From contig URXH01000002.1 of NCBI GenBank assembly GCA_900551675.1, forward strand, positions 1 through 53,733: a stretch of DNA of 53,733 nucleotides. Direction: 5' to 3'. Under the pieces are notes generated by a model. That model saw only the letters and a list, made by a program, of their open reading frames with translations. It searched no databases and was not told the DNA's origin. The DNA comes from an uncultured bacterium (lineage in GTDB: Bacteria; Cyanobacteriota; Vampirovibrionia; Gastranaerophilales; Gastranaerophilaceae). The first letter of the stretch is position 1; each line of letters begins with the position of its first letter. Shown in pieces: positions 1 through 8,399 of the stretch. The position numbers and the translations under genes are program-made.

Positions 1-38
1 AAGGTAAATTTTTCGTATTATTATCTTTTATTTACTTT

Positions 39-66
39 TTGAACAAATATAATTTAATTATATTAT
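39..66 (+). promoter_or_regulatory. Probable sigma70-type promoter of dnaN
   Basis: TTGAAC at 39-44 and TATTAT at 61-66, 16 bases apart, lie about 28 bases before the dnaN start. The surrounding sequence is extremely AT-rich, so chance matches are easy. A GGGGAG ribosome-binding site follows at about 80-85. Confidence 0.4.
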
Positions 67-93
67 ATGAGAAAATAACGGGGAGTAAGAATT

Positions 94-1215
94 ATGAAAT
101 TTGTTATTAAGAAAGAAGATTTGTATAACGGTATTAAAATAGTAGAAAGAGCTACATCTGTCAAAGCTTTACAGCCTGTTTTAATGAATATTTTAATAGA
201 AACAATTGACAAAGGCACTATAAAGCTTGTAGCAACTGATCTGGATTTAACAGTAATAGCACTTGTTGATGCTCAGGTTGAAGAAGAAGGAAAAATTACT
301 CTTCCTTCAAAAACTCTCAATGAAATTGTTTCAAAACTCGGGGATAAACTTATAACTTTTGAAATGAATGACGGTGATACAACGGTAAATATAACCTGCC
401 AGAATTCAAAATTTGATATAATCGGTATCTCAGCCTCTGAATTTCCGCCTGAATTTTCATCAATTAACGTTAATGAAGAAGAAGGTTTTGAAATTGAAAT
501 AAGACCGTTTGTAAAAGCTGTAAAACAGGCAGGTTTTGCTGCTGCAAGTTATGAAACAAGCAATCTTTTATCAGGTATTGTCTGCGATATATCTGAAAAT
601 ATTATGGAAATAGCATCAACTGACGGAAACCGTCTTGCAAGAGTCCGCGAAACTATTGATAACAAAGACAATCATGCAAAACAGCTTATTATTCCTTCAA
701 AAACATTGAACGAATTTATTAAAATGAGCGGCTTTATAGATGAAGATTCAGTAAAGATTTATACTGAAAAATCAAAAATTATAATAAAATCAGAAAGAAC
801 AACCACAATTTCACGACTTTTGGAAGGTCAGTTCCCGAAATACAATCAGCTTATTCCGAAAGAAAGTCCGAAAGAAGCCTTAGTAAATGTTTCGCAGATG
901 ACATCGGCATTAGAACGTGTATCAATTATGGTTAACGAAAAAACAAGCATAGTAAAACTTGAATTCAGCCATAATACATTGAAGCTTACTGCTGATACTC
1001 CGGATTCAGGTAAATCCGAAGAAAGCTTTGATATTGATTACACAGGAGAAGAACTGACAATTGCTTTTAACTATAAATTTGTTCTTGAAGCATTGAAAAA
1101 TATAGATTCTGATGTTGTAAAAATCGGATTGAATACACCTTTATCAGCAACAATGTTCAGACCAGATAACGAAGAGGATTATGTCTGCCTGATTATGCCG
1201 GTTCAAATAAGATAA
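94..1215 (+). CDS. dnaN: DNA polymerase III sliding clamp (beta subunit)
   Basis: This encodes the ring-shaped processivity clamp that loads onto primed DNA and tethers polymerase III and repair proteins. The 373-residue length is typical of bacterial beta clamps. The N-terminal clamp-fold pattern is clear (KFVIKKEDLYNGI, then LQPVLMNILIE), as is the mid-domain DGNRLARVR and the C-terminal end LIMPVQIR, which is the usual MPMR-type tail. A GGGGAG ribosome-binding site lies about 8 bases before ATG. The gene is followed by a strong hairpin at 1245-1278, so it looks like the end of a transcription unit. Its upstream partner (often dnaA) is outside the window. Confidence 0.97.
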   Translation: MKFVIKKEDLYNGIKIVERATSVKALQPVLMNILIETIDKGTIKLVATDLDLTVIALVDAQVEEEGKITLPSKTLNEIVSKLGDKLITFEMNDGDTTVNITCQNSKFDIIGISASEFPPEFSSINVNEEEGFEIEIRPFVKAVKQAGFAAASYETSNLLSGIVCDISENIMEIASTDGNRLARVRETIDNKDNHAKQLIIPSKTLNEFIKMSGFIDEDSVKIYTEKSKIIIKSERTTTISRLLEGQFPKYNQLIPKESPKEALVNVSQMTSALERVSIMVNEKTSIVKLEFSHNTLKLTADTPDSGKSEESFDIDYTGEELTIAFNYKFVLEALKNIDSDVVKIGLNTPLSATMFRPDNEEDYVCLIMPVQIR

Positions 1216-1244
1216 TTAATAAAAAATAAAATAAACTACAAAAA

Positions 1245-1278
1245 AACAAACCTTCATTTTTTCAGATGAAGGTTTGTT
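1245..1278. terminator. Hairpin terminator after dnaN
   Basis: A perfect 13-base inverted repeat (1245-1257 with 1266-1278, loop 1258-1265) lies 29 bases after the dnaN stop. The T-run is inside the loop and only weak after the stem, so efficiency on the plus strand is uncertain. Confidence 0.65.
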
Positions 1279-1368
1279 AATACAAAAACTTAAACAAACT
1301 TAATAAAAAGTCAAAAAAATATCTTGTTACCTTTTTTATAAAACAAAATAATGTAGGAAGGTTTAAGT

Positions 1369-3474
1369 ATGAATATTGCTCCCGTAAATCAAAGAATAGT
1401 AAGTGCGAATTTTCAAGCTCAAAAAACGAAAACCAAATCTGTTGAAGCAAAAGAAAAAGACCAAAATAAAAATTTGTCAGATAAGAAGTATTCAAGAAAA
1501 GATATGCAGAGATTGGCTGTAACAACAGTAATGGCAGGAGCAGTTTTAGGAGTCGGTGTTATTTATTTAACAAAACGACCTGTATTGAAAAATTTGAGAA
1601 GGAATAACGAAACTCTTTCAAATCTAAATAAGAAGCTTAAAAAAGAGTCTCAACGTGTAAAAGATTCTCTATCAGATATTTTTGAGGGAGATCTTGCTCC
1701 AAAAGATATACGCGATAGAATATTTAATGAATTGAAAGAAAAAATAGAAAAAGGCGATTACGGTTACGATATTCAAACTCCTCCCGTTACAGGCAAAACA
1801 GCAGGAAATGTTATTGAAAATGCAATTCCTTTACCATCTTCTGTCGGAACAGCCAACAGAATAAATATGAAAGAGCTTGATATACCGCAAATTGATATTG
1901 ACGGCAGATTTGATTTTGAACTTCCAATGTCTGATGAGGTAAAAATTACTCACATGAAATCTGCAGATTTTAAACCTGTAAAATCTCAGCATACAAATAT
2001 CTCAGAAAGTTATGCTGATTCTGTTCAATGGAATAATGACAAAGTTGCACGGGATCTTTTACAAAACTTTTTTGACGGACACGGTCAGACTCTTGACGGG
2101 GTAAAACTTCATTTTGAACCTTCAGAAAACGGCAGATATAAAGTTAGAATTGATGGAAAATCTACATATACTCCTGATAAAGCTGTTTATATCGGTGAGT
2201 CGACAAAACGCAATGATGCAAGAGCTGCAGGAAATTACGGTGAAGGTTTGAAAATGGCAACGTTAAAACTTTTGAAAGACGGTGGATCTGATAATGTAAG
2301 AATTGGTTCAGATAACTGGAAAGTTACATATACTCTTACAGATGGTAATTTGTCAGACAAACGTGTTCTTGCATACTCTCTTGACAAAACAGATAAATAT
2401 AACGGAAATTATATGGAGTTTGAAACGTCTGACAGAGAACTGTTGACATCATTGAGAAATACAATAAACCGTTTCTATAACTCAGGCAACACGCATTTTA
2501 AATGTCCGGATTTTGAAAATGAATTAATCGGGATTAAAAATCTTCCGAAAGGAGAAAAAGGCGGTATTTATATTGCAGGGCAGAGATTTGAGTTTGACGG
2601 AAAATATGATGGTCTCGAGGATATTGTAATATTTATAAAAGAAAAACCTCCGTCAGATGTGCTTGATATTTCACGTGATAGAACTTCTCTGAACAAATCA
2701 AATTTTGAAAAAATAGCTACATGGCTTGCGAAAGATAAACGTTTTTCAAGTAATGATAGAGTTAACTTTTTAAAATCTCTTGAAAATTACTGGCAAGTTG
2801 TATTTTCATTTGACGAAAAAACAATGGATACATTTGTTGAATATTTTTTAATGTATATAAACTGGCCTTGCGGTGAAAGAAAAATAAATATAAAATTTCC
2901 GGAAAAATATGTAGCATATTCTGCTGCAACGCCCGATGTTGTTCATGGTTTAAGGAGTAAGGGATATAAGGTTTGTAAAAGTGGTTTTTCCAGTATCGGC
3001 ATGCCGACAATTCGTGATATTATCGGTGATGCAAGAGCACATGAAGTTGTTATCCCAAATGACGTTGAGAAAAAGAAAATCTTAATTCTTAAAGAAGCTA
3101 TTAATAAACTTGCTCCTTCATTAAAAGATAAACATTTTACGGCCGATGAACTTAATACAAAGATTTATATGTTTGACAGAACATCTGCAAAAGATAGCAA
3201 AATGTATTCAGACTGTAACGCCGAAGCAATTGTAGATAAATGTGTTTCAAAAGGTTTCTGGATTGACAAAACTTATTTGAATCAAGCAAGCTTTAGTGAT
3301 GCTCTGGAAACAGCTTTGCATGAGCTTTCGCATAAAGCCGGCGGAGATGAAAGTGCTAATTTTTCGTATATGCTGACCGATGTTAATAAAGATGCAATCG
3401 GCCAGCTTATAAATGATGTAAAATCAAGAAACGAAATGCAGGCGCTTAATAATTTATGGGAAAGGTTGTCATAG
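1369..3474 (+). CDS. Membrane-anchored GHKL-ATPase-like protein with C-terminal HExxH zincin motif
   Basis: The 701-residue protein has an N-terminal linker with a NFQA motif (residues 14-17) and one membrane helix (about 50-68). A Lys/Glu-rich region follows, likely coiled coil. Residues about 214-440 look like a GHKL (Hsp90/gyrase/histidine-kinase) ATP-binding fold. Seen there are an N-box-like RDLLQNFFDGHG (228-239), a Gly-rich lid motif NYGEGLKMA (289-297) and a later SRDRTSL (435-441). Near the C-terminus, HELSHKAGGDE (651-661) has the HExxH zinc-peptidase signature with a third acidic candidate ligand at E661. The membrane helix puts most of the chain on one side of the membrane. Which side is unknown. 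It stands alone, with its own AGGAAGG ribosome-binding site. Domain calls are from motifs only. The biological role is unknown. Confidence 0.6.
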   Translation: MNIAPVNQRIVSANFQAQKTKTKSVEAKEKDQNKNLSDKKYSRKDMQRLAVTTVMAGAVLGVGVIYLTKRPVLKNLRRNNETLSNLNKKLKKESQRVKDSLSDIFEGDLAPKDIRDRIFNELKEKIEKGDYGYDIQTPPVTGKTAGNVIENAIPLPSSVGTANRINMKELDIPQIDIDGRFDFELPMSDEVKITHMKSADFKPVKSQHTNISESYADSVQWNNDKVARDLLQNFFDGHGQTLDGVKLHFEPSENGRYKVRIDGKSTYTPDKAVYIGESTKRNDARAAGNYGEGLKMATLKLLKDGGSDNVRIGSDNWKVTYTLTDGNLSDKRVLAYSLDKTDKYNGNYMEFETSDRELLTSLRNTINRFYNSGNTHFKCPDFENELIGIKNLPKGEKGGIYIAGQRFEFDGKYDGLEDIVIFIKEKPPSDVLDISRDRTSLNKSNFEKIATWLAKDKRFSSNDRVNFLKSLENYWQVVFSFDEKTMDTFVEYFLMYINWPCGERKINIKFPEKYVAYSAATPDVVHGLRSKGYKVCKSGFSSIGMPTIRDIIGDARAHEVVIPNDVEKKKILILKEAINKLAPSLKDKHFTADELNTKIYMFDRTSAKDSKMYSDCNAEAIVDKCVSKGFWIDKTYLNQASFSDALETALHELSHKAGGDESANFSYMLTDVNKDAIGQLINDVKSRNEMQALNNLWERLS

Positions 3475-3532
3475 TAAATCTTTTTATTTTTTATAAAATT
3501 CTAAATAAAAAAAAGCGTTTTTATGCAAACTC

Positions 3533-4417
3533 TTAAGCAGAGCCGGATAAAGCTGCACGCTTTTGTATTGAAAAATAAACTTCTTTGAGTCTTTTTTTGC
3601 TTATGTGAGTGTAAAGCTGTGTTGTGGAAACATTGCTGTGTCCTAAAAGTTCCTGCACAACTCTTAAATCCGCACCATTTTCAAGCAGGTGGGTAGCAAA
3701 AGTATGCCTGAGCGTATGCGGAGAGATTGATTTATGAAGGCGTTTGCCCAGATTATGTATAAATGTATAAACCTCCTGACGTGTAACATGTCTGCCATGT
3801 TCGTTAATCAAAAGGTATTTTGACTGAATGTTATATTTTTGTATATTGTAATCACGTTCGGGTAAAAAATCTTTAATTGCTTTAATTGCTTTTTTACCCA
3901 TAGGAACAATCCTGTCTTTTGAACCTTTTCCCGTACATTCAAGATATTTACCGTTTAGATCGTAATCATTAATTTTAAGATTAACAAGTTCTGAAACACG
4001 CAGGCCGCATCCGTAAAGAAGTTCAACTATAACTCTTTGAAGTTTATTCAAATTCTGGTTTAAGAGATTGTTGATTTCTTCAACAGTCATAACTTTCGGA
4101 AGTTTTTGAGGAATTTTAGGCTGTTCAAGCGTCAGCGCAGGATTATTTTTTGTAACATTATTTATACATGCCCATTTGAAAAAACCGCGCAGGGATGCAA
4201 TTTTCCGCATTATACTTGCAGGTGAAAAGTGTTTTTCATGCAGGTTTCTTATATATGAGTTTATCTGGTTTCTTTGAATTTTATCAATACCTGTATCTCC
4301 GCAAAAGTCAAAAAATCCGCTTAAATCACGTCTGTAGGCTTCCAGCGTATTTTCTGCAAGACCTTTTTCTATTTCCAGAAATTCCAGATATTCAGAAAGT
4401 TCCTGAGTATTATTCAT
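3533..4417 (-). CDS. Tyrosine recombinase, XerC/XerD family
   Basis: Site-specific recombinase expected to resolve chromosome dimers at a dif-like site. The 294-residue length matches housekeeping Xer proteins. An N-terminal SAM-like core-binding domain covers residues 1-90 and a catalytic domain follows. Active-site residues are all visible: R140 in GCGLRVSEL, K164/K167 in GKGSKDR, H234 and R237 in HTLRH, H260 in LLGHSN and the nucleophile Y269 in TQLYTH. XerC and XerD cannot be separated safely by eye. The pattern HTLRHTFATHLLENGADLR is shared by both. It is convergent with the preceding GHKL-like gene and stands alone, so it is not obviously a phage or island integrase. Confidence 0.93.
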   Translation of the reverse strand: MNNTQELSEYLEFLEIEKGLAENTLEAYRRDLSGFFDFCGDTGIDKIQRNQINSYIRNLHEKHFSPASIMRKIASLRGFFKWACINNVTKNNPALTLEQPKIPQKLPKVMTVEEINNLLNQNLNKLQRVIVELLYGCGLRVSELVNLKINDYDLNGKYLECTGKGSKDRIVPMGKKAIKAIKDFLPERDYNIQKYNIQSKYLLINEHGRHVTRQEVYTFIHNLGKRLHKSISPHTLRHTFATHLLENGADLRVVQELLGHSNVSTTQLYTHISKKRLKEVYFSIQKRAALSGSA

Positions 4418-4528
4418 ATCCTGATTTTACTACATATTTTGTTTAATGACATTCAGCGTTTATATGATATAATTAAAATGAACAAATATTTAACTTTTGT
4501 CGTTGTATAAACGTAGAAGGAGACGAAA

Positions 4529-5011
4529 ATGAAAAAACTATTATCAATAATCGCTGTGTTTGCAATGTTTTTGACAACAGGTTTGCAGGCATTTGCAGAT
4601 GATGCACAGGAGGCTTTAAAATTTTTTAACAGCTATGTAACCGCTGCAAATTCATATAACCCCGTAATTACTACTATGTATTCTCCGAATGCTAAAATTA
4701 TCAGACAGGTTGTAAAACCTGACGGCGGGCTTGTTAATGTCGACACAAATACGGCAACTTATATCAAGCAGATGAAGATAGGTCAGGCAGGTGCTAAAAT
4801 GAGAGGGTATAAAAATACTTATTCAAACATCTCTGTAGCATCGCTTGGCAATGGTGCATATAAGGTTAGTTCACTAAGACAGCCGAAAGGTGAAACATAT
4901 AAGCTAAAAACTTATATGATAGTTAAAAAGATTAACGGAAAATGGCAGATAACAGAAGAGTTAATGCAGACTAAGGAACAAATTTTCCTTAAATATGCAA
5001 ACAAAAAGTAA
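4529..5011 (+). CDS. Secreted NTF2-like protein
   Basis: A 160-residue protein with a clear signal peptide (two Lys, a hydrophobic core, and cleavage likely after AFA near residue 23). The mature part (ALKFFNSYVTAANSYNP to the C-terminal KINGKWQITEE) has the length and the ending beta-strand pattern of NTF2/SnoaL-like cone folds, in which a small cavity binds ligands or a subunit. No catalytic residues can be named. It starts after an AGAAGGAGA ribosome-binding site and ends 9 bases before aroC, so the two are probably co-transcribed, although no functional link is evident. The fold call is inferred from the pattern. Confidence 0.6.
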   Translation: MKKLLSIIAVFAMFLTTGLQAFADDAQEALKFFNSYVTAANSYNPVITTMYSPNAKIIRQVVKPDGGLVNVDTNTATYIKQMKIGQAGAKMRGYKNTYSNISVASLGNGAYKVSSLRQPKGETYKLKTYMIVKKINGKWQITEELMQTKEQIFLKYANKK

Positions 5012-5020
5012 AAGAGGATT

Positions 5021-6076
5021 ATGCTCGATAAATTTAGATTTTTAACGGCGGGAGAAAGCCACGGTAAATGCTTAACCGCAATAATAGAGGGTATACCTGC
5101 GGGGTTTGAAATAAACCCCGATTTTATAAACAATGAATTAAAACGGCGTCAGGGAGGTTACGGGCGCGGAGGAAGAATGAAGATAGAATCAGATACGGTA
5201 GAAATTACTTCCGGCGTGCGTTTCGGGAAAACTTTAGGCTCTCCCGTTACTCTGGTAATTCAAAATAAAGATTTTGAAAACTGGCAGAAGATTATGAGTA
5301 TAAATCCTGATGATTTTACTTCTGAAAAGTCATTCACTAAATACCGTCCGGGACATGCGGATTTTGCGGGAAGCGTGAAATATAATCAGACCGATTTGAG
5401 AAATATTCTGGAACGTTCAAGTGCAAGAAAAACAGCAATAGAAGTAGCTGTCGGTGCAGTTGCAAAACAAATTTTAAAAGAGTTCGGCATTACCTGTTCT
5501 TCCAGAATTATACAAATAGGTCAGGGCAGGATTGACGAAGAATTCCGCGCGGAAATTGATAAAGCAAAAGAAGCAGGAGACACTTTAGGCGGAAAATTTG
5601 AAATTATATATGAAAATATGCCTGTCGGGCTCGGTTCTTACGTTCACTGGGACAGAATGCTTGACGGTAAAATTGCACAGGCAGTTATGAGTATACCTGC
5701 AATTAAATCTGTTTCTATCGGAAATCACCATGCTTATAAAATGTTCGGCAGTGAATTTCATGATCAAATGTATCTGGAAGACGGCAAAATTGTCAGAAAA
5801 ACAAATAATGCAGGCGGTATAGAAGGCGGAATGACAAACGGAGAACCTATTGTTGTTACAGCGGTTATGAAGCCTATTCCAACACTCAGAAAACCTTTGA
5901 ATACTGTTGATATGAAGAATATGACTGAATGTGAAGCTCATTTTGAACGCTCTGATACCTGTGCTGTTGAGGCCTGTTCGGTTGTTGCTGAAAACAGGAT
6001 TGCCTGTGTGCTCGCGGATGAATTTCTTTTAAAATTCGGAGGCGACAGTTTAACAGAAATTAAAAATAGACTGTAG
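5021..6076 (+). CDS. aroC: Chorismate synthase
   Basis: Last step of the shikimate pathway: anti-elimination of phosphate from EPSP to give chorismate, needing reduced FMN. The 351-residue length is typical. Signature blocks are present in order: AGESHGKCLTAIIEGIPAG (residues 9-27), RRQGGYGRGGRM, GKTLGSPVTL, the RPGHADFAG block and ERSSARKTA, then GGIEGGMTNGEP and the C-terminal CAVEACSVVAEN. The start ATG follows an AGAGG ribosome-binding site. It sits immediately downstream of a secreted NTF2-like protein and upstream of a BioD homolog. No other shikimate genes are in the window. Confidence 0.97.
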   Translation: MLDKFRFLTAGESHGKCLTAIIEGIPAGFEINPDFINNELKRRQGGYGRGGRMKIESDTVEITSGVRFGKTLGSPVTLVIQNKDFENWQKIMSINPDDFTSEKSFTKYRPGHADFAGSVKYNQTDLRNILERSSARKTAIEVAVGAVAKQILKEFGITCSSRIIQIGQGRIDEEFRAEIDKAKEAGDTLGGKFEIIYENMPVGLGSYVHWDRMLDGKIAQAVMSIPAIKSVSIGNHHAYKMFGSEFHDQMYLEDGKIVRKTNNAGGIEGGMTNGEPIVVTAVMKPIPTLRKPLNTVDMKNMTECEAHFERSDTCAVEACSVVAENRIACVLADEFLLKFGGDSLTEIKNRL

Positions 6077-6118
6077 TTTATCTTTACAATGAAAATACTG
6101 CCGTGATAGTATTAGCTT

Positions 6119-6835
6119 ATGCTGGAACTATTTGTTACAGGTGCGGATCAAAATTCCGATAAAATTTTCGTTACTGCGGGACTTACGGCAACTATGCAGA
6201 GTTTAGGATATTCAACCGCGGTATATAAGCCTGTGGAAACAGGAGTTATAGAAAAGAACGGATTTATTCAGTCGCCTGACCTTGCTTATGTAAAGTTTGC
6301 CGATCCGTATATAAAGACTTATTTTACATATCTTTTTAAAGAACGATCAAATCCACTTATTGCAGGAGCAAAAGAAGGTATTGTAATTGAAAAAAACAAT
6401 ATTCTTAATGATTATCAAAAATTGGAAGATATGTATGAATTGCTTGTAGTCGACGGGGTCTCCGGTTTAGCTTCGCCTTTAAGCAAAAATTTTCTGGAAG
6501 AAGATCTTATAAAGATGCTTGATATACCTCTTTTACTGGTCGTATCTGCTTTAAATTCGGATATTAATAATATTCTGCTGACAGTTAATCATGCAAAAGA
6601 AAAAGGAATAACTCTGCGCGGCATAATATTAACAAATTACCCTGAAAATACTGAAAATTCAGATATTAAACTTTTGCCAAGATTAATTGAAGAATATACT
6701 GATGTAAAAATACTTGGCATATTACCGCATTTTAATAAAGCCGATTTGAATCCAAATGATCTTATTTCGGAAATATTAAGCGGAGTTGATTTAGAAGCGG
6801 TGTTAAATATAAGAATTGCAAAACTGCAATTGTAA
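6119..6835 (+). CDS. Dethiobiotin synthetase (BioD) homolog with degenerate P-loop
   Basis: The 238-residue protein follows the BioD fold along its length: start FVTGADQNSDKI (5-16), substrate motif KPVETG, a DGVSGLASPL block where BioD has EGAGG-xxxPL, and SALNSDINNILLT where BioD has its xLGxINHxLLT region. BioD closes the ureido ring of biotin using ATP and CO2. The usual P-loop GTDTxVGKT is here GADQNSDKI. The Lys is kept (K15) but the following Thr is Ile and the preceding Gly is Asp. Activity is therefore doubtful, and it may have another substrate or a binding role. No other biotin genes are nearby. It starts 42 bases after aroC. Confidence 0.65.
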   Translation: MLELFVTGADQNSDKIFVTAGLTATMQSLGYSTAVYKPVETGVIEKNGFIQSPDLAYVKFADPYIKTYFTYLFKERSNPLIAGAKEGIVIEKNNILNDYQKLEDMYELLVVDGVSGLASPLSKNFLEEDLIKMLDIPLLLVVSALNSDINNILLTVNHAKEKGITLRGIILTNYPENTENSDIKLLPRLIEEYTDVKILGILPHFNKADLNPNDLISEILSGVDLEAVLNIRIAKLQL

Positions 6836-6974
6836 AGATTTCAGATTTATATCTTTAAAAATCAATCATTTTTCGATATAATATCTAAATATATATTTTG
6901 TGTGTCAAGGTCGTTAACTTATTGAATTTATTTTTTTACTAATAATTTTCTGTAATACGGAAAGGATGTTTATT

Positions 6975-7625
6975 ATGATTGAAAAGGTTAGTTTTGAATC
7001 AGCTTTGCCGTCCTTGAGAAGAGCAAATAATAATATAATGCACAGTAATCATAAGCCCGAGTCCGCTTATTTTTCTGATTCATATATGCTTGCTGCACTT
7101 GCAGGGCTTGCTGTGATAGGCATGGGATGTTTATTCGGAAAAAATAAAAATGTAGGAAAAACTATTGAACAGACAGCAAATTACGGCAAAAAAATTATAA
7201 AGAAAAGTGCTGCGGATGTGAAAACCGGCACAGTAAAACCTGTTTTTACCGCGCCGTCATCTTTTCCTGAAAAGCAGAGTGCTGTTAAATTACAGAAAAA
7301 CGAAGGTATTGATTTAAAATATCTTAATGCAAAAGAAAGAAATCTTGTAAATACTGCGTTGGAAGAATATAATACAACACCTCAAATGCAGGCGGATTAT
7401 AATAATAAAATATCTTTTCAACCGTTAAAACAAGATGAAAAAACAGCATTTGAGCGATTAAAAGAAAATAATAAAGCGCAAAATCAGGATATAAATACAC
7501 TCGGAACAAATCTTTCGCAAGCTGTTTACCGCAGGTTAAAATCGCTTTTCCCGCCGTTAAATGACAAACAAAAAGCTATGATAATTCCTATTAATTCAGG
7601 ATTTCCGAGAAGATTTACTGCATAA
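6975..7625 (+). CDS. Uncharacterised protein with one N-terminal membrane segment
   Basis: Not recognised. I place the start at 6975 rather than the ATG at 6966, because the GGAAAGGA ribosome-binding site at 6958-6966 overlaps the earlier codon and gives an 8-base spacing to the later one. The protein is about 216 residues. A hydrophobic stretch (YMLAALAGLAVIGMGCLFG) near residues 37-56 is followed by a Lys-rich, low-complexity, probably disordered region. The C-terminal half is charged and helical-looking. It opens with VSFESA, similar in style to short N-terminal motifs of two other orphan proteins in this window. No function is assigned. Confidence 0.55.
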   Translation: MIEKVSFESALPSLRRANNNIMHSNHKPESAYFSDSYMLAALAGLAVIGMGCLFGKNKNVGKTIEQTANYGKKIIKKSAADVKTGTVKPVFTAPSSFPEKQSAVKLQKNEGIDLKYLNAKERNLVNTALEEYNTTPQMQADYNNKISFQPLKQDEKTAFERLKENNKAQNQDINTLGTNLSQAVYRRLKSLFPPLNDKQKAMIIPINSGFPRRFTA

Positions 7626-7729
7626 AAAAATATTACAATTTGTAACATTATATACTTTTTATATAATGAAAAAGTCAATTTTTGCTTAACAAACTTTTTT
7701 ATAAATATATAAAGAGGTATAATTATTTT

Positions 7730-7894
7730 ATGGATAAGAGAGAATTTACCGTTATTGAAAATGAAACAACTGCGGACGAAAAGATTGAACAAAAATCTGT
7801 TCGTTACAGCACCAATCCTATTGTTAAAAAGCTTGCCGAGTTTCATCTGCAAAATGCAGGTAAATTCAAAGTGAAAGATTTGTTCAAAAAATAA
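7730..7894 (+). CDS. Small conserved-looking protein (54 aa)
   Basis: Not recognised. The ATG at 7730 follows AAAGAGG at 7711-7717. The earlier in-frame ATG at 7682 lacks a ribosome-binding site. A plausible promoter lies upstream (TTGTAA 7640-7645, TATAAT 7662-7667, 16 bases apart). The product is acidic at the start and basic at the end (KVKDLFKK). Its stop overlaps the start of the next gene (TAATG), which indicates translational coupling and supports both as real genes. Confidence 0.55.
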   Translation: MDKREFTVIENETTADEKIEQKSVRYSTNPIVKKLAEFHLQNAGKFKVKDLFKK

Positions 7895-8391
7895 TGTACC
7901 AGATAAAAAATCAAATATATCAAGATATGACAAAAACACAGAAATCTGCTCTGTGTAATTTTTTGCGTGCTCTGGTTAAAAAATCCCCTGAAATGAGTGT
8001 TGCCGATATTTTTGATAAATTTATAGAGGATGAAAAATACTATTTTGAGATAAATAATCCTCATTTTGAATTTTTACAGTCTTATTTGGATGATGAAAAT
8101 TTTACACAGGAGACAATGCTTTATCTCAAAGAGTGCCGTAAATATTACGATTACAAAAAAAAGCAGGAGCCTTTAATTCAGGCTCAAAAAGAGTATGAAA
8201 AGAAAAAACGTGCTTTCCTGCGAGAAGTTAAAATGTCAAAAGAAGCCCCTAGTAAAAAGCAGCTTTATTATTATGATCGTTTGTGCAAAAAATATAATAT
8301 AGAAAAAAAAGAATTAACATCAAAGCTCGAAGCTCGTGATGAAATAGAAAGAATATTGAATGAACATGATTGTCGCGGGATTTACGAATAA
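7894..8391 (+). CDS. Uncharacterised 165-aa charged protein, coupled to the preceding small gene
   Basis: Not recognised. The ATG overlaps the TAA of the preceding gene. The protein is rich in Lys, Glu and Tyr, with a long likely coiled-coil middle (about residues 75-110). Its C-terminal segment (PSKKQLYYYDRLCKKYNI, about residues 119-136) resembles the small helical tail motif (T-x-K-Q-x-x-Y-x-x-x-L) found at the ends of several nucleic-acid-processing proteins. No other domain can be named. prmC begins within a few bases of its stop, so the three genes form one operon. Confidence 0.6.
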   Translation: MYQIKNQIYQDMTKTQKSALCNFLRALVKKSPEMSVADIFDKFIEDEKYYFEINNPHFEFLQSYLDDENFTQETMLYLKECRKYYDYKKKQEPLIQAQKEYEKKKRAFLREVKMSKEAPSKKQLYYYDRLCKKYNIEKKELTSKLEARDEIERILNEHDCRGIYE

Positions 8392-8399
8392 TAGAAAAA

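Noticed and set aside
1277..1525. Minus-strand frame over the dnaN terminator
   Set aside because: It runs through the hairpin and into the start of the next gene, with hydrophobic AT-driven composition and no ribosome-binding site.
3533..4417. Xer-type recombinase as a phage or island integrase
   Set aside because: Length, motif set and lack of adjacent phage genes or attachment repeats fit a housekeeping Xer protein.
8370..8399. TTG start extending prmC upstream by 10 codons
   Set aside because: It overlaps the previous gene and has no supporting ribosome-binding site. ATG 8400 fits the family better.
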